A stretch of 64,000 bases of DNA, taken from contig WTFV01000018.1 in the NCBI GenBank assembly GCA_011523845.1, forward strand, positions 1 through 64,000, in the 5' to 3' direction. A program made the translations under genes and the position numbers. Below the pieces are notes generated by a model. The model saw only the letters and a program-made list of their open reading frames with translations, was not told the DNA's origin and did not search any database. Positions within the stretch are counted from its first letter, which is position 1. Every line of letters begins with the position of its first letter. The stretch comes from Acidobacteriota bacterium (GTDB taxonomy: Bacteria; Acidobacteriota; Vicinamibacteria; Vicinamibacterales; UBA8438). Positions 13,189 to 21,856 of the stretch are shown one piece after another.

Positions 13189-13643
13189 CACCACAATTCC
13201 CCCTGCGTTGGCGGCGGTGGCTTCATGCTGCCATCGTGCTGAATGCGTGCCTCGACGCAGAACTCCTTCCAGACCGCCACGGGATCCGAAACCGGCGCGT
13301 TCGCATCATCTGGAACATATGCTTCCTTGTCTCCGTACTGCTCCGACCAGCGATGCTTGTGCTTCTCCCCGACTTGGTCGCACTGCGGATTGTGGTGGTC
13401 CTTGCCCAGGTCCAGGCCGTAGATGCGCCCCGCCGTCTTCAGAATGAGCGCGTAGGTCAAGGTTCTGGCGGCCACGTTGTAACGTCCCTTCACGAACAGC
13501 GGCCAGCCGTGTGTCGACTCGATGTCGATCCGGAACTCCACTGCCGGAGAGCGGTCCTCGTCCTCCTTCCATGCGACGTCCCCTTGCACACGCTTGGACT
13601 CGTCCGCCAGAATGGTCGCGAATTCCGCATCCGTCAGTGCCAA
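13188..13643 (-). CDS. Conserved protein coupled to DUF1828/1829
   Basis: This 151-residue soluble protein (MALTDAEFATILADESKRVQ) contains a beta-rich centre (RYNVAARTLTYALILKTAGR) and an HHNPQCDQVGEKHKHRW segment with several His and one Cys that could bind metal. It starts at TTG with GGGAG seven bases upstream. It overlaps the DUF1828/1829 start as TGATG, so the two probably act as a pair. I believe it belongs to the DUF6978 group, but this is from memory of the family's look and not tested. No function is assigned. Confidence 0.75.
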   Translation of the reverse strand: MALTDAEFATILADESKRVQGDVAWKEDEDRSPAVEFRIDIESTHGWPLFVKGRYNVAARTLTYALILKTAGRIYGLDLGKDHHNPQCDQVGEKHKHRWSEQYGDKEAYVPDDANAPVSDPVAVWKEFCVEARIQHDGSMKPPPPTQGELW

Positions 13644-13664
13644 CTTCAGTCTCCCGCCCCAACT

Positions 13665-13889
13665 TCAACGGGCCAGCGCCTTCCTCAGCGCCGTTGCTTC
13701 ATGCTCCAGCACCGCCCGAACCTGCTGCTTCTCGACGCCCGGGAACCACTTGACGAACTCGTCGATCGTTGCGCCGCCGGCAAGGTTCTCGAAGAGGGCG
13801 TATAACGGCACTCTTGTTCCCGTGAAGGCCCAGGCCCCGCTGATCTTCCCCGGCTTGCGCTCCACGGCCGGGCAGGTCTCCCAGTCCAT
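13665..13889 (-). CDS. DUF433 antitoxin without toxin
   Basis: This 74-residue DUF433 protein (MDWETCPAVERKPGKISGAW) is a close paralogue of the one at 11580-11819. The two share the WETCPAVE start, the GTRVPLYALFENLAGGA core and the WFPGVE motif. A GAGGGTG ribosome-binding site precedes the ATG. No DUF5615 toxin follows: the next gene starts 21 bases downstream. It may be an orphan antitoxin able to cross-neutralise the surviving toxin at 11279-11596. Confidence 0.85.
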   Translation of the reverse strand: MDWETCPAVERKPGKISGAWAFTGTRVPLYALFENLAGGATIDEFVKWFPGVEKQQVRAVLEHEATALRKALAR

Positions 13890-13909
13890 CCCGTCACCCT
13901 CTTCCGCCA

Positions 13910-15376
13910 TCAACTCCCTACCGCTACCTCAGACCGCTCCGCATCGACGCCATCCGGCCCCGGACCTTCTTCCTTCGCGTCCCCGCAGGCGTCCGAGCGG
14001 GCGTATCGATTGAAGTCGTCATCCGGATCGTCGTCAGTGGCAAGCAGATCCACGTCTGGGAGCCCCGCGGCGGCCTCGCGAACATCAAGCTTGCCCGTGG
14101 CGACGTCGGCGACTAGACGCGTACGAAATTCGCGGAGAAGGTCGACCCCGCACTTGAGCCGCCGAATTGCGGCGTTCAGCCTGACCGTGTTCGTCTCTAT
14201 CTTCCTCACTGCCGACCGTTGTTCATCGTACGGAGGAATAGGAATCCTTTGAGAGCCGACCCGATCAACATTGAGGTTCCCCTGTGTGTCGACCGGTGCC
14301 TCGCACAGCAATTCGGGTCTCATGGCTCGAAATACATAGTACAGAAAGTCGCGCTCGATTCTCTCTCCGGGAGCAAAGCCTACGACACTGTCCGGGAAGC
14401 AAGCTTCAAAGTCGAGAACGGTGACATCGCCAATGTTCGCGGCGATAGCCATGACCAATGTCCCGGCAGGGAACATCCGGCTTACTGCGAGTCCTCTGTC
14501 ATTCAAGGTTTGCCGATAGCTCGATATCCTCTTGTCCGCGCCTGCTACTTCACCCGTCTGAATAAACGGGTACGGGCCATCGTAGAGAAACGGATCGTTA
14601 CGCGGCCTGTGCGTGAACGCGCCTCTCAATACGCGGGAGACTTGCTTGACACGCATCACTTCCCAATGTGCTGGCACGGTCCCCAACCACTCGACGCTGG
14701 AATCCCTGTAGGCCAGATACCGTCGCCCGGTCCGCACGTCGAACCTCCCTGTGACAACTTCCTGGACGATGGCCTGCCTCTGCGCTTCCAGCAGCTCGAT
14801 CAGCTTCTCCTTGGCTCGGATGTAGCGCCGGATGCGCCGGTCGGCGTGGTCGAGAAAACGGGCGATACGGGCTTGCTCGGCAAGGGGTGGGAGAACAACC
14901 AACATTCCTCCGACAAATCCCCAGTCGGCCCGGGGCATTTTCGCCCCAAACGTCAAAGCTGTCACGGCGTCAATGACTGGCTTCGAGCGGAGAAGATGCT
15001 CGAAGTACGACCCCATGGCTTTCCCGTGGCGCGGTCGAAGGACCAGGAATTCCCCGACACACAGACCGCGACGCCGGAGTTGAGCGACCTTCGCGAGATA
15101 GGGGCGAAGCTTGCCGAACAGGACATCACCGGGCTGAAAGCGCTTCAACTGGCTGTCGAACGACCCGCCAGAGTCGGCACGCACGACTCGACCGGTCCAG
15201 CTCTCCACGTTCTCCAGGGCGACGACGGTATCCGCCTGCGGGGGGGGAGGCTCCTGTTCCACGATGTTGGCCAGCGAGCATTTGAGCCTCGCCACATCCC
15301 AGTGAGTCGGTACGCTTGCCAGCCACTCCACCCCGGAGTCCTTGTAGGCTGGATACGGCGTGAGTTGGGCGACCAT
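13910..15376 (-). CDS. hsdS: Type I restriction-modification specificity subunit
   Basis: HsdS chooses the DNA site for HsdM methylation. The ~488 residues show the classic two-repeat layout: YKDSGVEWLASVPTHWDV opens the first target-recognition domain and YRDSSVEWLGTVPAHWEV (near residue 215) opens the second. Each is followed by a PPLAEQ- or PPYDEQ-type conserved helical spacer. A Asp-rich, low-complexity tail of ~45 residues ends the protein. The start codon (GTG at 15379 or ATG at 15376) overlaps the stop of the HicA-like gene, so it is translated through that toxin gene. It is intact. Confidence 0.94.
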   Translation of the reverse strand: MVAQLTPYPAYKDSGVEWLASVPTHWDVARLKCSLANIVEQEPPPPQADTVVALENVESWTGRVVRADSGGSFDSQLKRFQPGDVLFGKLRPYLAKVAQLRRRGLCVGEFLVLRPRHGKAMGSYFEHLLRSKPVIDAVTALTFGAKMPRADWGFVGGMLVVLPPLAEQARIARFLDHADRRIRRYIRAKEKLIELLEAQRQAIVQEVVTGRFDVRTGRRYLAYRDSSVEWLGTVPAHWEVMRVKQVSRVLRGAFTHRPRNDPFLYDGPYPFIQTGEVAGADKRISSYRQTLNDRGLAVSRMFPAGTLVMAIAANIGDVTVLDFEACFPDSVVGFAPGERIERDFLYYVFRAMRPELLCEAPVDTQGNLNVDRVGSQRIPIPPYDEQRSAVRKIETNTVRLNAAIRRLKCGVDLLREFRTRLVADVATGKLDVREAAAGLPDVDLLATDDDPDDDFNRYARSDACGDAKEEGPGPDGVDAERSEVAVGS

Positions 15377-15627
15377 CACATCAACCGAAGAGGGTGTCCC
15401 GTACTGTCTGCTTGGGCAGGTGGAGGAAACGCCACATCGGCGATGATCGCATCCAGCGTGCCGATTCGCACGTCACGATGCCGTGGTACGGTCACCTGAT
15501 GCTGATCGCCTTCCGCTGTCGGGGTCACAGTCATGTGGCTGCCCCGGCTCCGCGTCACGCGGTAGCCGTAGTGACCGACGAGCCGGCGGGCGACCTCGGC
15601 GCCCGAGAGGTCGCGGGGCAGCTTCAT
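15376..15627 (-). CDS. HicA-like mRNA interferase toxin
   Basis: This 83-residue YcfA/HicA-family protein has MKLPRDLSGAEVARRLVGHY and the hallmark catalytic GSH in RSRGSHMTV, followed by QVTVPRHRDVRIGTL. HicA toxins are double-stranded-RNA-binding-fold RNases. It is coupled on both sides: its ATG overlaps the antitoxin stop (ATGA) and its own stop overlaps the hsdS start. It therefore sits inside the hsdM-hsdS operon. Confidence 0.88.
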   Translation of the reverse strand: MKLPRDLSGAEVARRLVGHYGYRVTRSRGSHMTVTPTAEGDQHQVTVPRHRDVRIGTLDAIIADVAFPPPAQADSTGHPLRLM

Positions 15628-15866
15628 ATCGCGATGGCCTCTTTCCGGACGAGATGCAGCCGGATCACGCGCGGCGCCCCGTCCTGATCGAAGTGGCAGA
15701 GCACCGCGTCTCTCGCCATTTCCTTCAGATCGTCCCAGTCCTCTCCCTGCGTGTAGATGCTGTATCCGAGCGCCCTGGCGTCGTACCCGCCTTCGATCGC
15801 TTCCGTTACCTCGAAGATGATCTCCACGGGCCGCGCCCGAGACTCCGCCGATGGATTGTCAGTCAT
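15624..15866 (-). CDS. HicB-like antitoxin
   Basis: This 80-residue protein (VEIIFEVTEAIEGGYDARAL; YTQGEDWDDLKEMARDAVLC) has the small beta-alpha HicB-like fold that often carries the misleading database name 2-oxoisovalerate dehydrogenase beta subunit. It precedes and overlaps the HicA-like toxin, and starts 27 bases after the hsdM stop. It lacks the C-terminal DNA-binding extension of longer HicB proteins, so autoregulation is not evident. Confidence 0.8.
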   Translation of the reverse strand: MTDNPSAESRARPVEIIFEVTEAIEGGYDARALGYSIYTQGEDWDDLKEMARDAVLCHFDQDGAPRVIRLHLVRKEAIAI

Positions 15867-15893
15867 TGCCCGCTCCCGTTGCGCTCGTCTTCA

Positions 15894-17891
15894 TCACGTC
15901 GAGGCCGGTTCACCGTGGCCCAGAATCTCCTCCAGCAGCCCCTCCGTCTCCCGCTCCAGCGCCAGAATATCAGCCCGGATCTCCGCCAGAGACCGCATCG
16001 GCTTCGGCTTGTAGAAGTACCGCGTGAAGCTGATCTCGTAGCCGGTCTTCACGCTGTCCGCCTGGTACCACGCGTCGGTTGCGTACGGCAGCACTTCCCG
16101 CCGCAGGAACGCCTCGATGCCGCCCTCCTCCTCCAGCGAGATCTGCTCCGTGTCGCGCAGTTCGGTGTCCGGCTCGTACTCGACCACGGCCGCCCGGCCA
16201 TCAACGGTGGCCGCGAACAGTCCGCGCAGCGGATCAGCCTCCGTGCCCCGCTTGTGGATCTTCCGGATGATCGCCGGCGCCCCCTCGCTCCGCTTGCCGT
16301 TCTCCTTCAGCTCCTTGATCGCGGCCGCCTTGTAGACGCGGTTCGGGTCGGCGCCCTCGATGCGCAGGGGCCGCTCGACGGTCACCTTCCAGTAGCCGAA
16401 GGCGGCGTTGTCGAAGATCCTGCTCTGCTCGATCTCCTCGAAGGCGAGGAAGGTGTCGCAGATGCGGGCGATGTCCTCCTCGCCGAGCTCGCAGTTCTTC
16501 TTGCCGAGGTTCTTGCGGAGCGGCCGGTACCACTTCGTCGCGTCGATCAACTGCACCTTGCCGCGGCGGTGCTCGGGCTTGCGGTTGGTGAGCACCCAGA
16601 CGTAGGTGGCGATGCCGGTGTTGTAGAACATGTTCAGCGGGAGGGCGACGATCGCCTCCAGCCAGTCGTTCTCGATGATCCAGCGGCGGATGTTGCTCTC
16701 GCCCTGCCCGGCGTCGCCGGTGAACAGCGAGCTGCCGTTGTGGACCTCGGCGATGCGGCTGCCGAGCGGCGTGTCCTGCTTCATCTTCGAGAGCTTGTTG
16801 GCGAGGAAGAGCATCTGGCCGTCGCTGGAGCGGGTGACCAGGGAGTACTCGGGATCGTCCGCGTGCTCGATGACGAATCGCGGGTCGCGCATCTCCTTCT
16901 TGCCGCCCATGCGCTCCAGGTCCGTCTTCCAGCTCTTGCCGTAGGGCGGGTTCGAGAGCATGAAGTCGAACTCGCGCGACGGGAAGGCGTCGTTCGCGAG
17001 GGTGGAGTGCTCCGGGCCGCCGACGATGTGGTCGGCCGCCTCGCCCTCGCCCTTGAGCAGGAGGTCGGCCTTGCAGATGGCGTAGGTCTCGGCGTTGATC
17101 TCCTGGCCGAACAGGTGCGCCGAGACGTCCTTGCCGTGCTCGGTCGCAAGCTGCCGCAGCGTCTCCTCGGCGACGGTCAGCATGCCGCCGGTGCCGCAGG
17201 CGCCGTCGTAGAGGAGATACGTGCTGGACTTGATCTCGTCAGCGACGGGCAGGAAGACGAGCTTCGCCATCAGCCGCACCGCGTCGCGCGGCGTCCAGTG
17301 CTCTCCCGCCTCCTCGTTGTTCTCCTCGTTGAAGCGGCGGACCAGCTCCTCGAAGATCGAGCCCATGCCGTGGTTGTCGAGGCCGGGATGCCGGACCGAG
17401 CCGTCGGCGTTCTTCACCGGGGAGGGGCTCAGGTTGACGTCGGGCGAGGTCAGCTTCTCGATCAGCGTGCCCAGCGCGTCGGCCTTCGACAGCCGCGGGA
17501 TCTGGTTGCGGAACTCGAAGCTGTCCAGGATGTCCTGCACGTTGGGCGAGAAGCCGTCGAGGTAGGCCTGGAAGTCGGCCGTGAGCTGCTGGCGGTTGGC
17601 GCGGGCGCGCAGGTCGCGCAGGGTGAACTTCGAGGTGTTGTAGAAGGCCTGCCCCGCCGCCTGCCGCAGGGCCGCGTCCTGCGTGACCACACCGGCCTCG
17701 TCGAGCAGAGCCTTCGTGTCGAGCACTTCCTGCTTGCTGTCCTCCAGCACCGCGTCCAGCCGGCGCAGGACGGTCATCGGCAGGATGACGTCGCGGTACT
17801 TGCCGCGGACGTAGAGGTCGCGCAGGACGTCGTCCGCGATGCCCCAGATATAGTTCGCGATCCAGTTCAGGTCGGCGTTCGTGGTTGCCAT
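15894..17891 (-). CDS. hsdM: Type I restriction-modification DNA methyltransferase
   Basis: HsdM transfers methyl groups from S-adenosylmethionine to adenine at the HsdS-defined site. The protein is 665 residues from MATTNADLNWIANYIWGIAD. The helical N-terminal domain (VLRDLYVRGKYRDVILPMTV) precedes the catalytic domain, with SAM motif I LYDGACGTGGML near residue 230 and catalytic motif IV NPPYGKSWK near 325. The frame is open upstream to 18383, but that sequence is not protein-like and the ATG at 17891 fits the family. It is the first gene of hsdM-hicB-hicA-hsdS. A dead copy of its 5' end lies at 20067-20146. Confidence 0.95.
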   Translation of the reverse strand: MATTNADLNWIANYIWGIADDVLRDLYVRGKYRDVILPMTVLRRLDAVLEDSKQEVLDTKALLDEAGVVTQDAALRQAAGQAFYNTSKFTLRDLRARANRQQLTADFQAYLDGFSPNVQDILDSFEFRNQIPRLSKADALGTLIEKLTSPDVNLSPSPVKNADGSVRHPGLDNHGMGSIFEELVRRFNEENNEEAGEHWTPRDAVRLMAKLVFLPVADEIKSSTYLLYDGACGTGGMLTVAEETLRQLATEHGKDVSAHLFGQEINAETYAICKADLLLKGEGEAADHIVGGPEHSTLANDAFPSREFDFMLSNPPYGKSWKTDLERMGGKKEMRDPRFVIEHADDPEYSLVTRSSDGQMLFLANKLSKMKQDTPLGSRIAEVHNGSSLFTGDAGQGESNIRRWIIENDWLEAIVALPLNMFYNTGIATYVWVLTNRKPEHRRGKVQLIDATKWYRPLRKNLGKKNCELGEEDIARICDTFLAFEEIEQSRIFDNAAFGYWKVTVERPLRIEGADPNRVYKAAAIKELKENGKRSEGAPAIIRKIHKRGTEADPLRGLFAATVDGRAAVVEYEPDTELRDTEQISLEEEGGIEAFLRREVLPYATDAWYQADSVKTGYEISFTRYFYKPKPMRSLAEIRADILALERETEGLLEEILGHGEPAST

Positions 17892-18019
17892 GGGAATCCG
17901 TGCCGCCGGTGGTCGTGCCGTTCGACTCGGCGGGTTGCCCGTGTTGCGGAGAGTACACGGTACGCGGCTCGATCGGCGCCGGCGTGGCGCCTTCCGCGCC
18001 GCGTCGCTCGCACGGCAGG

Positions 18020-18238
18020 ATGGCGGCACAGACGCTGGTGCCGGAGGAACGCGCGGATGTCGCTGCGGAGTTGCTGGCGAGTCCAGGCGAACGGCCGGCC
18101 GCCGGCCGTGCAGAGACGCGGGAGGCGTGGGCGGCCGAGATCGAGCGCCGCGCACGGCGGGTGCTGTCGGGGCAGTCGTCCGGCGAGCCCTGGGATGCCG
18201 TCCGAGGACGGGTGGCTCGGCGCCTGTCGGAGCGGTGA
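18020..18238 (+). CDS. Addiction-module component, ParE/RelE-type antitoxin
   Basis: This 72-residue protein has the layout of the putative addiction module component family (TIGR02574): VPEERADVAAELLAS, a Gly/Ala linker, then TREAWAAEIERRARRVLSG and PWDAV. Members are antitoxins of a RelE/ParE-fold toxin encoded downstream. No such toxin follows; the next gene is the AAA-ATPase. It is divergent from hsdM. The internal ATG at 18020 is chosen over the longer frame because the family motif begins there. Its 3' end is duplicated at 23121-23181. Confidence 0.7.
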   Translation: MAAQTLVPEERADVAAELLASPGERPAAGRAETREAWAAEIERRARRVLSGQSSGEPWDAVRGRVARRLSER

Positions 18239-18333
18239 CGCGGCGCGCTCGCATCGAACCCTTGTGACCGCTACTGTCGTTCGAGCGCCTCGAACCGCAA
18301 AGGGACCGTGAACCCGTGATACGTTCCGCGAAC

Positions 18334-20004
18334 ATGGATGCCCCGCGGCCCGAGCGACGCGACGGCAGGCGCTTCTTCACCACGACCGGTCCCGTGAAGC
18401 CCGACCGGCACTACTGCATTCCGCCGCTGGACCGGCTCGATCTGGACGACGTGCTCGCGCTGGTCGGGGACGAGAAGTACTTCGTGCTGCACGCACCCCG
18501 CCAGACGGGGAAGACCTCGGCCCTGCTGGCGCTGCGGGACCGGCTGAATGCCGACGGCTACCGGTGCGTGTACGTCAACGTCGAGGTCGCACAGACGGCC
18601 CGCGAGGACGTCGGACAGGCCATGCGTACCGTGCTGGGCCGGCTGGCGTCCCAGGCGCGGATGACCCTGGGCGACGAGTTCCTGGACGACGTCTTTCGGG
18701 ATCTGCTGGCGCGATACGCGCCGCACGACGTGCTGCTGGAGGCGTTGACGCGCTGGGCCGAGACGGACGCGACGCCGCTGGTGCTGCTGATCGACGAGAT
18801 CGACATGCTGATCGGCGACTCGCTGCTGGCCGTGCTGCGGCAGTTGCGGACGGGGTACCACCAGCGCCCGCGCAGCTTTCCGCAGAGCGTGGTCTTGTGC
18901 GGCGTGCGGGACGTGCGGGACTACCGGATCCATTCCGGCTCGGCGAACGCGACCATCGCCGGGGGCAGCGCGTTCAACGTCAAGGCGAAGTCGTTGCGGT
19001 TGGGGGACTTCTCGCGGGATCAGGTCCTGGCTCTGCTCGGGCAGCATACAGCGGAGACGGGGCAGGCGTTCACGGCCGCGACGCTGGAACTCGTGTGGGG
19101 GCAGACCCTGGGGCAGCCGTGGCTGGTGAACGCGCTGGCGGATGACGCCTGCTTCCGGCACAAGGCGGGCCGGGACCGGTCGCGGCCCATCGACGCGGAG
19201 GCCCTCCGGGCGGCGCAGGAGCGGCTGATTCTGCGGCGGGAGACGCACCTGGACCAGTTGGCGGACAAGCTGAGAGAGGACCGAGTGCGCCGGGTGATCG
19301 AGCCGCTGCTGAGCGGGGCGGCGGCGCGGACCTTCACCGACCGCGACCTGGAATACATCCGGGACCTCGGCCTCCTGGCGCGGGGCAGGCCGGTGCGCAT
19401 CGCGAATCCAATCTATGCCGAGGTGGTACCGCGCGAGCTGACCTGGGTGGTCCAGGAGGAGTTCGACCAGGAGACGGCATGGTACGTCGACACCGACGGC
19501 GGCCTGAACGTGGGCGCGCTCCTGACGGCGTTCCAGACGTTCTTCCGGGAGCACTCGGAGCACTGGTCGAAACGGTTCCAGTACCAGGAGGCGTGGCCGC
19601 AGTTGCTGCTGCAGGCGTTCCTGCAGCGCGTGGTGAACAGCGGCGGGCGCATCGAGCGGGAGTACGGCCTGGGGCGGGGCCGCACGGACCTGCTGATCGT
19701 CTGGCCGCGGAGCCCCCGTGCATCGGACCGCGGTACACGCGATGGACCTTCCCACGCCGGCGGCGGGGATGCCTTGCGCGTCGACAAGGTCGTCATCGAG
19801 TGCAAGGTGCTGCACGGCAGCCTGGAACGGACCATCGCGGAGGGCCTGGAGCAGACGGCGGCCTACATGGACCGGTGCGCGGCGCAGGAAGGGCACCTGG
19901 TGATCATCGACCGCGCCGCCGAGGGCCGGAGCCGGGACGAGAAGGTGTTTCGCCACCGGAAGACGTCACGTCGGGGTGTCGTCATCGACGTCTGGGGCAT
20001 GTGA
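18334..20004 (+). CDS. AAA-family ATPase with C-terminal PD-(D/E)XK nuclease
   Basis: This ~556-residue protein has Walker A APRQTGKTSALLAL (near residue 55), Walker B LVLLIDEIDML (near 150) and a sensor region with GVRDVRDYR. After a winged-helix-like middle section, the last ~110 residues form a PD-(D/E)XK nuclease: GLGRGRTDLLIVW then KVVIECKV, with catalytic Asp, Glu and Lys in place. Proteins of this two-domain type are common, poorly characterised residents of defence and mobile loci. The frame is intact. GTG at 18316 is an alternative start. It is convergent with the DarTG remnant. Confidence 0.82.
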   Translation: MDAPRPERRDGRRFFTTTGPVKPDRHYCIPPLDRLDLDDVLALVGDEKYFVLHAPRQTGKTSALLALRDRLNADGYRCVYVNVEVAQTAREDVGQAMRTVLGRLASQARMTLGDEFLDDVFRDLLARYAPHDVLLEALTRWAETDATPLVLLIDEIDMLIGDSLLAVLRQLRTGYHQRPRSFPQSVVLCGVRDVRDYRIHSGSANATIAGGSAFNVKAKSLRLGDFSRDQVLALLGQHTAETGQAFTAATLELVWGQTLGQPWLVNALADDACFRHKAGRDRSRPIDAEALRAAQERLILRRETHLDQLADKLREDRVRRVIEPLLSGAAARTFTDRDLEYIRDLGLLARGRPVRIANPIYAEVVPRELTWVVQEEFDQETAWYVDTDGGLNVGALLTAFQTFFREHSEHWSKRFQYQEAWPQLLLQAFLQRVVNSGGRIEREYGLGRGRTDLLIVWPRSPRASDRGTRDGPSHAGGGDALRVDKVVIECKVLHGSLERTIAEGLEQTAAYMDRCAAQEGHLVIIDRAAEGRSRDEKVFRHRKTSRRGVVIDVWGM

Positions 20005-20066
20005 CGCGACGACGGCGTTCTCAACGCATGCATGCAAGCTCAGTCGCTGAAGGTTTCCGGATTCCC

Positions 20067-20146
20067 ATGCATCGCCGACGACGTCCTCCGCGGCCTGTAC
20101 GTCCGCCGACTACCGCGACGGCGTCCCCCGATGACCGTCCTGCGCC
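20067..20146 (+). pseudogene. Fragment of the hsdM 5' end
   Basis: About 80 bases match codons near the start of hsdM (17891 downward): CIADDVLRGLYVRR and MTVLRRLR can be read against IADDVLRDLYVRG and MTVLRRLD. Frame is broken between the two parts. It is on the strand opposite to the real hsdM, so the copy is inverted relative to it. Nothing else of hsdM is present. The rest of 20005-20222 shows no gene. Confidence 0.8.
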
Positions 20147-20222
20147 GGCTGCGAGAAGACGGTTCCGTCCATCCGCGACGAAGTGGAGGCGAGGTCTCGG
20201 TGCGATGGGCGCCGACCGTTTC

Positions 20223-21279
20223 TCAATGATGGACGGGTAGAGAGAGCCAGCCCTGCTCCGACAGCACACCGAGAGCGAGTTCGATCTGCCGTCGGGAAAA
20301 CTGCTTTTTCCTGTCGTTCCACCCATAGGCCTGCGCGGTGACCTCGTCGAGGTCCGAGGCCGTCGCCTTCCCGGCCGCAATCCAGTGAACCGTGGCCAGC
20401 AACTCCAGGCCGAACGGCGATTCGAAGCCGTCCACCAGCTCGGACACCCTCGCGAGGCGCGCGTGCGTATCGGCCTTGTCCGCGAGAAACGCACGAGCGT
20501 CCTCGAGCGCGCCCGGTACGAGCTGCAGGCACCTGTCGGGGGAATCGCCGCCATCGGCGTAGCCGGACACGAAATGGCCTTCGACGGCGTGCAGCACGTG
20601 CCGCAGGTTCTCGGCGTACGGTCCATAGTGACCCCTTCGTGAATCGCAGCTTCAGCGGCTCGCCTGCGACCTGCATGAAGTACATGAGCTTGTGCGCTTC
20701 CAGCAACGTGACGAACGGATCCAGCAGGCCAAGCAGGTAGCGGTCGAGCAACCCGATGAGCGCCGCACGACCCGCCGTCATTTTCGGGACATCACGTGAT
20801 CGGTTCACTCGACCGTCCGTCGGAGTTCCGCGTGGCTCGAAGATGACGATCTCGACGCCGTCGAGCCCGCCCAAGGCCTCCTCCATACGCTTACGCACAC
20901 TCGGCCAGTGCAACCCGCCCAGCCCGCTGCCGAGCGGCGGGATGGCGATCGACCGGATCCCGCGCGAGCGGATCTCCCCAGCGAGCGACTGCAACCCGGA
21001 CTCGATGTCTTCAAGCCGGCTCTTGCCACGCCAGTGCCGTTTGGTCGGGAAGTTGATGATGTAGCGCGGGGGAACCATTGCACCCGTCTCGAAGACGAAC
21101 ACATGCCCGGGCCTCATCTCGTCGCGCCTGCAGCGGACGGCGTATGCCTTGAAGTTCTCGGGGAACGCACGCTTGAACTGAAGTGCGACCCCGCGCCCCA
21201 TCACACCGACGCAGTTGACGGTGTTGACCAGGGCCTCCGCCGCCTCGGTGAGGATGTCGCCAGTCTTGTACGTGATCAC
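20223..21279 (-). pseudogene. darG: DarG antitoxin, one-base frameshift
   Basis: The N-terminal ~150 residues are a macro domain (TYKTGDILTEAAEALVNTVN; GVMGRGVALQFK) that removes ADP-ribose from DNA and so reverses DarT. The C-terminal DarT-binding domain continues as LLEAHKLMYFMQVAGEPLK. At 20632-20635 (CCCC on the plus strand) one extra base moves the frame. Removing it gives KGHYGPYAENLRHVLHAVEG and an open frame to 20223. The combined protein would be ~352 residues, normal for DarG. The GTG at 21279 has an AGGAG site upstream. The homopolymer could be a sequencing error, but the partner is also defective. Confidence 0.85.
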
Positions 21280-21295
21280 CGGCACCACTCCTCTC

Positions 21296-21610
21296 TCAGT
21301 AGTACCACGCTGGACGGATCTCAACGGGCGGCCTGTGCGCGGCGGCTTCGAGGACGGCTTCAGTCTGGTAGCCGATCCGCCGTGACCGGACACCGATGCG
21401 GGAGACGAGTTCCCACGGGAAGCGCCGCTCGATCAGGAACTCGGCCTGCTTGCCCTCCTTGCATAGCCGCCAGTTCATCCCAATCGTGGTCCCGACCGGC
21501 GCGCGTTCAGCGACGGCGGCATCGCAGAGAAGACCACCATCCGCGATGATGGACTGCAATCGGTCCAGGTGAACGATGTGGAAGATCTTCGGATCAGCCG
21601 GCGCCGGCAT
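21296..21610 (-). pseudogene. darT: DarT toxin with in-frame loss of the catalytic core
   Basis: The 104-residue frame begins like DarT (PKIFHIVHLDRLQSIIADGG, GTTIGMN) and ends like DarT (CKEGKQAEFLIERRFPWELV, HRPPVEI). GTTIGMN is directly followed by WRLCKEGKQ. In family members these segments are separated by roughly 110 residues holding the NAD-binding and catalytic Glu regions. The reading frame survives the deletion, so a stable core-less protein could be made, but it cannot ADP-ribosylate DNA. The antitoxin gene follows 16 bases downstream. Confidence 0.85.
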
Positions 21611-21856
21611 GTCACGATTTCTCTGCTCCTCCGCATGCCACCGTCTTCCCGCCGGCCACAGATGCGGTCTCGATTCGACCCGAGTGCCGAACTCCCGGAA
21701 GCGCGTGCCTGCGCATCGTCAAGAGCAGGATCCAGCATCCGCCGGTGCGAGGTCAACACCTCCGAGGTCGACAGGCACTTGCGGCTCGTGGTGCCGTTGT
21801 TCAGCGTGCCGTCGACTCCGGCAGCGATATTTTCGTCGTGCCCACGGCGCACCGGT

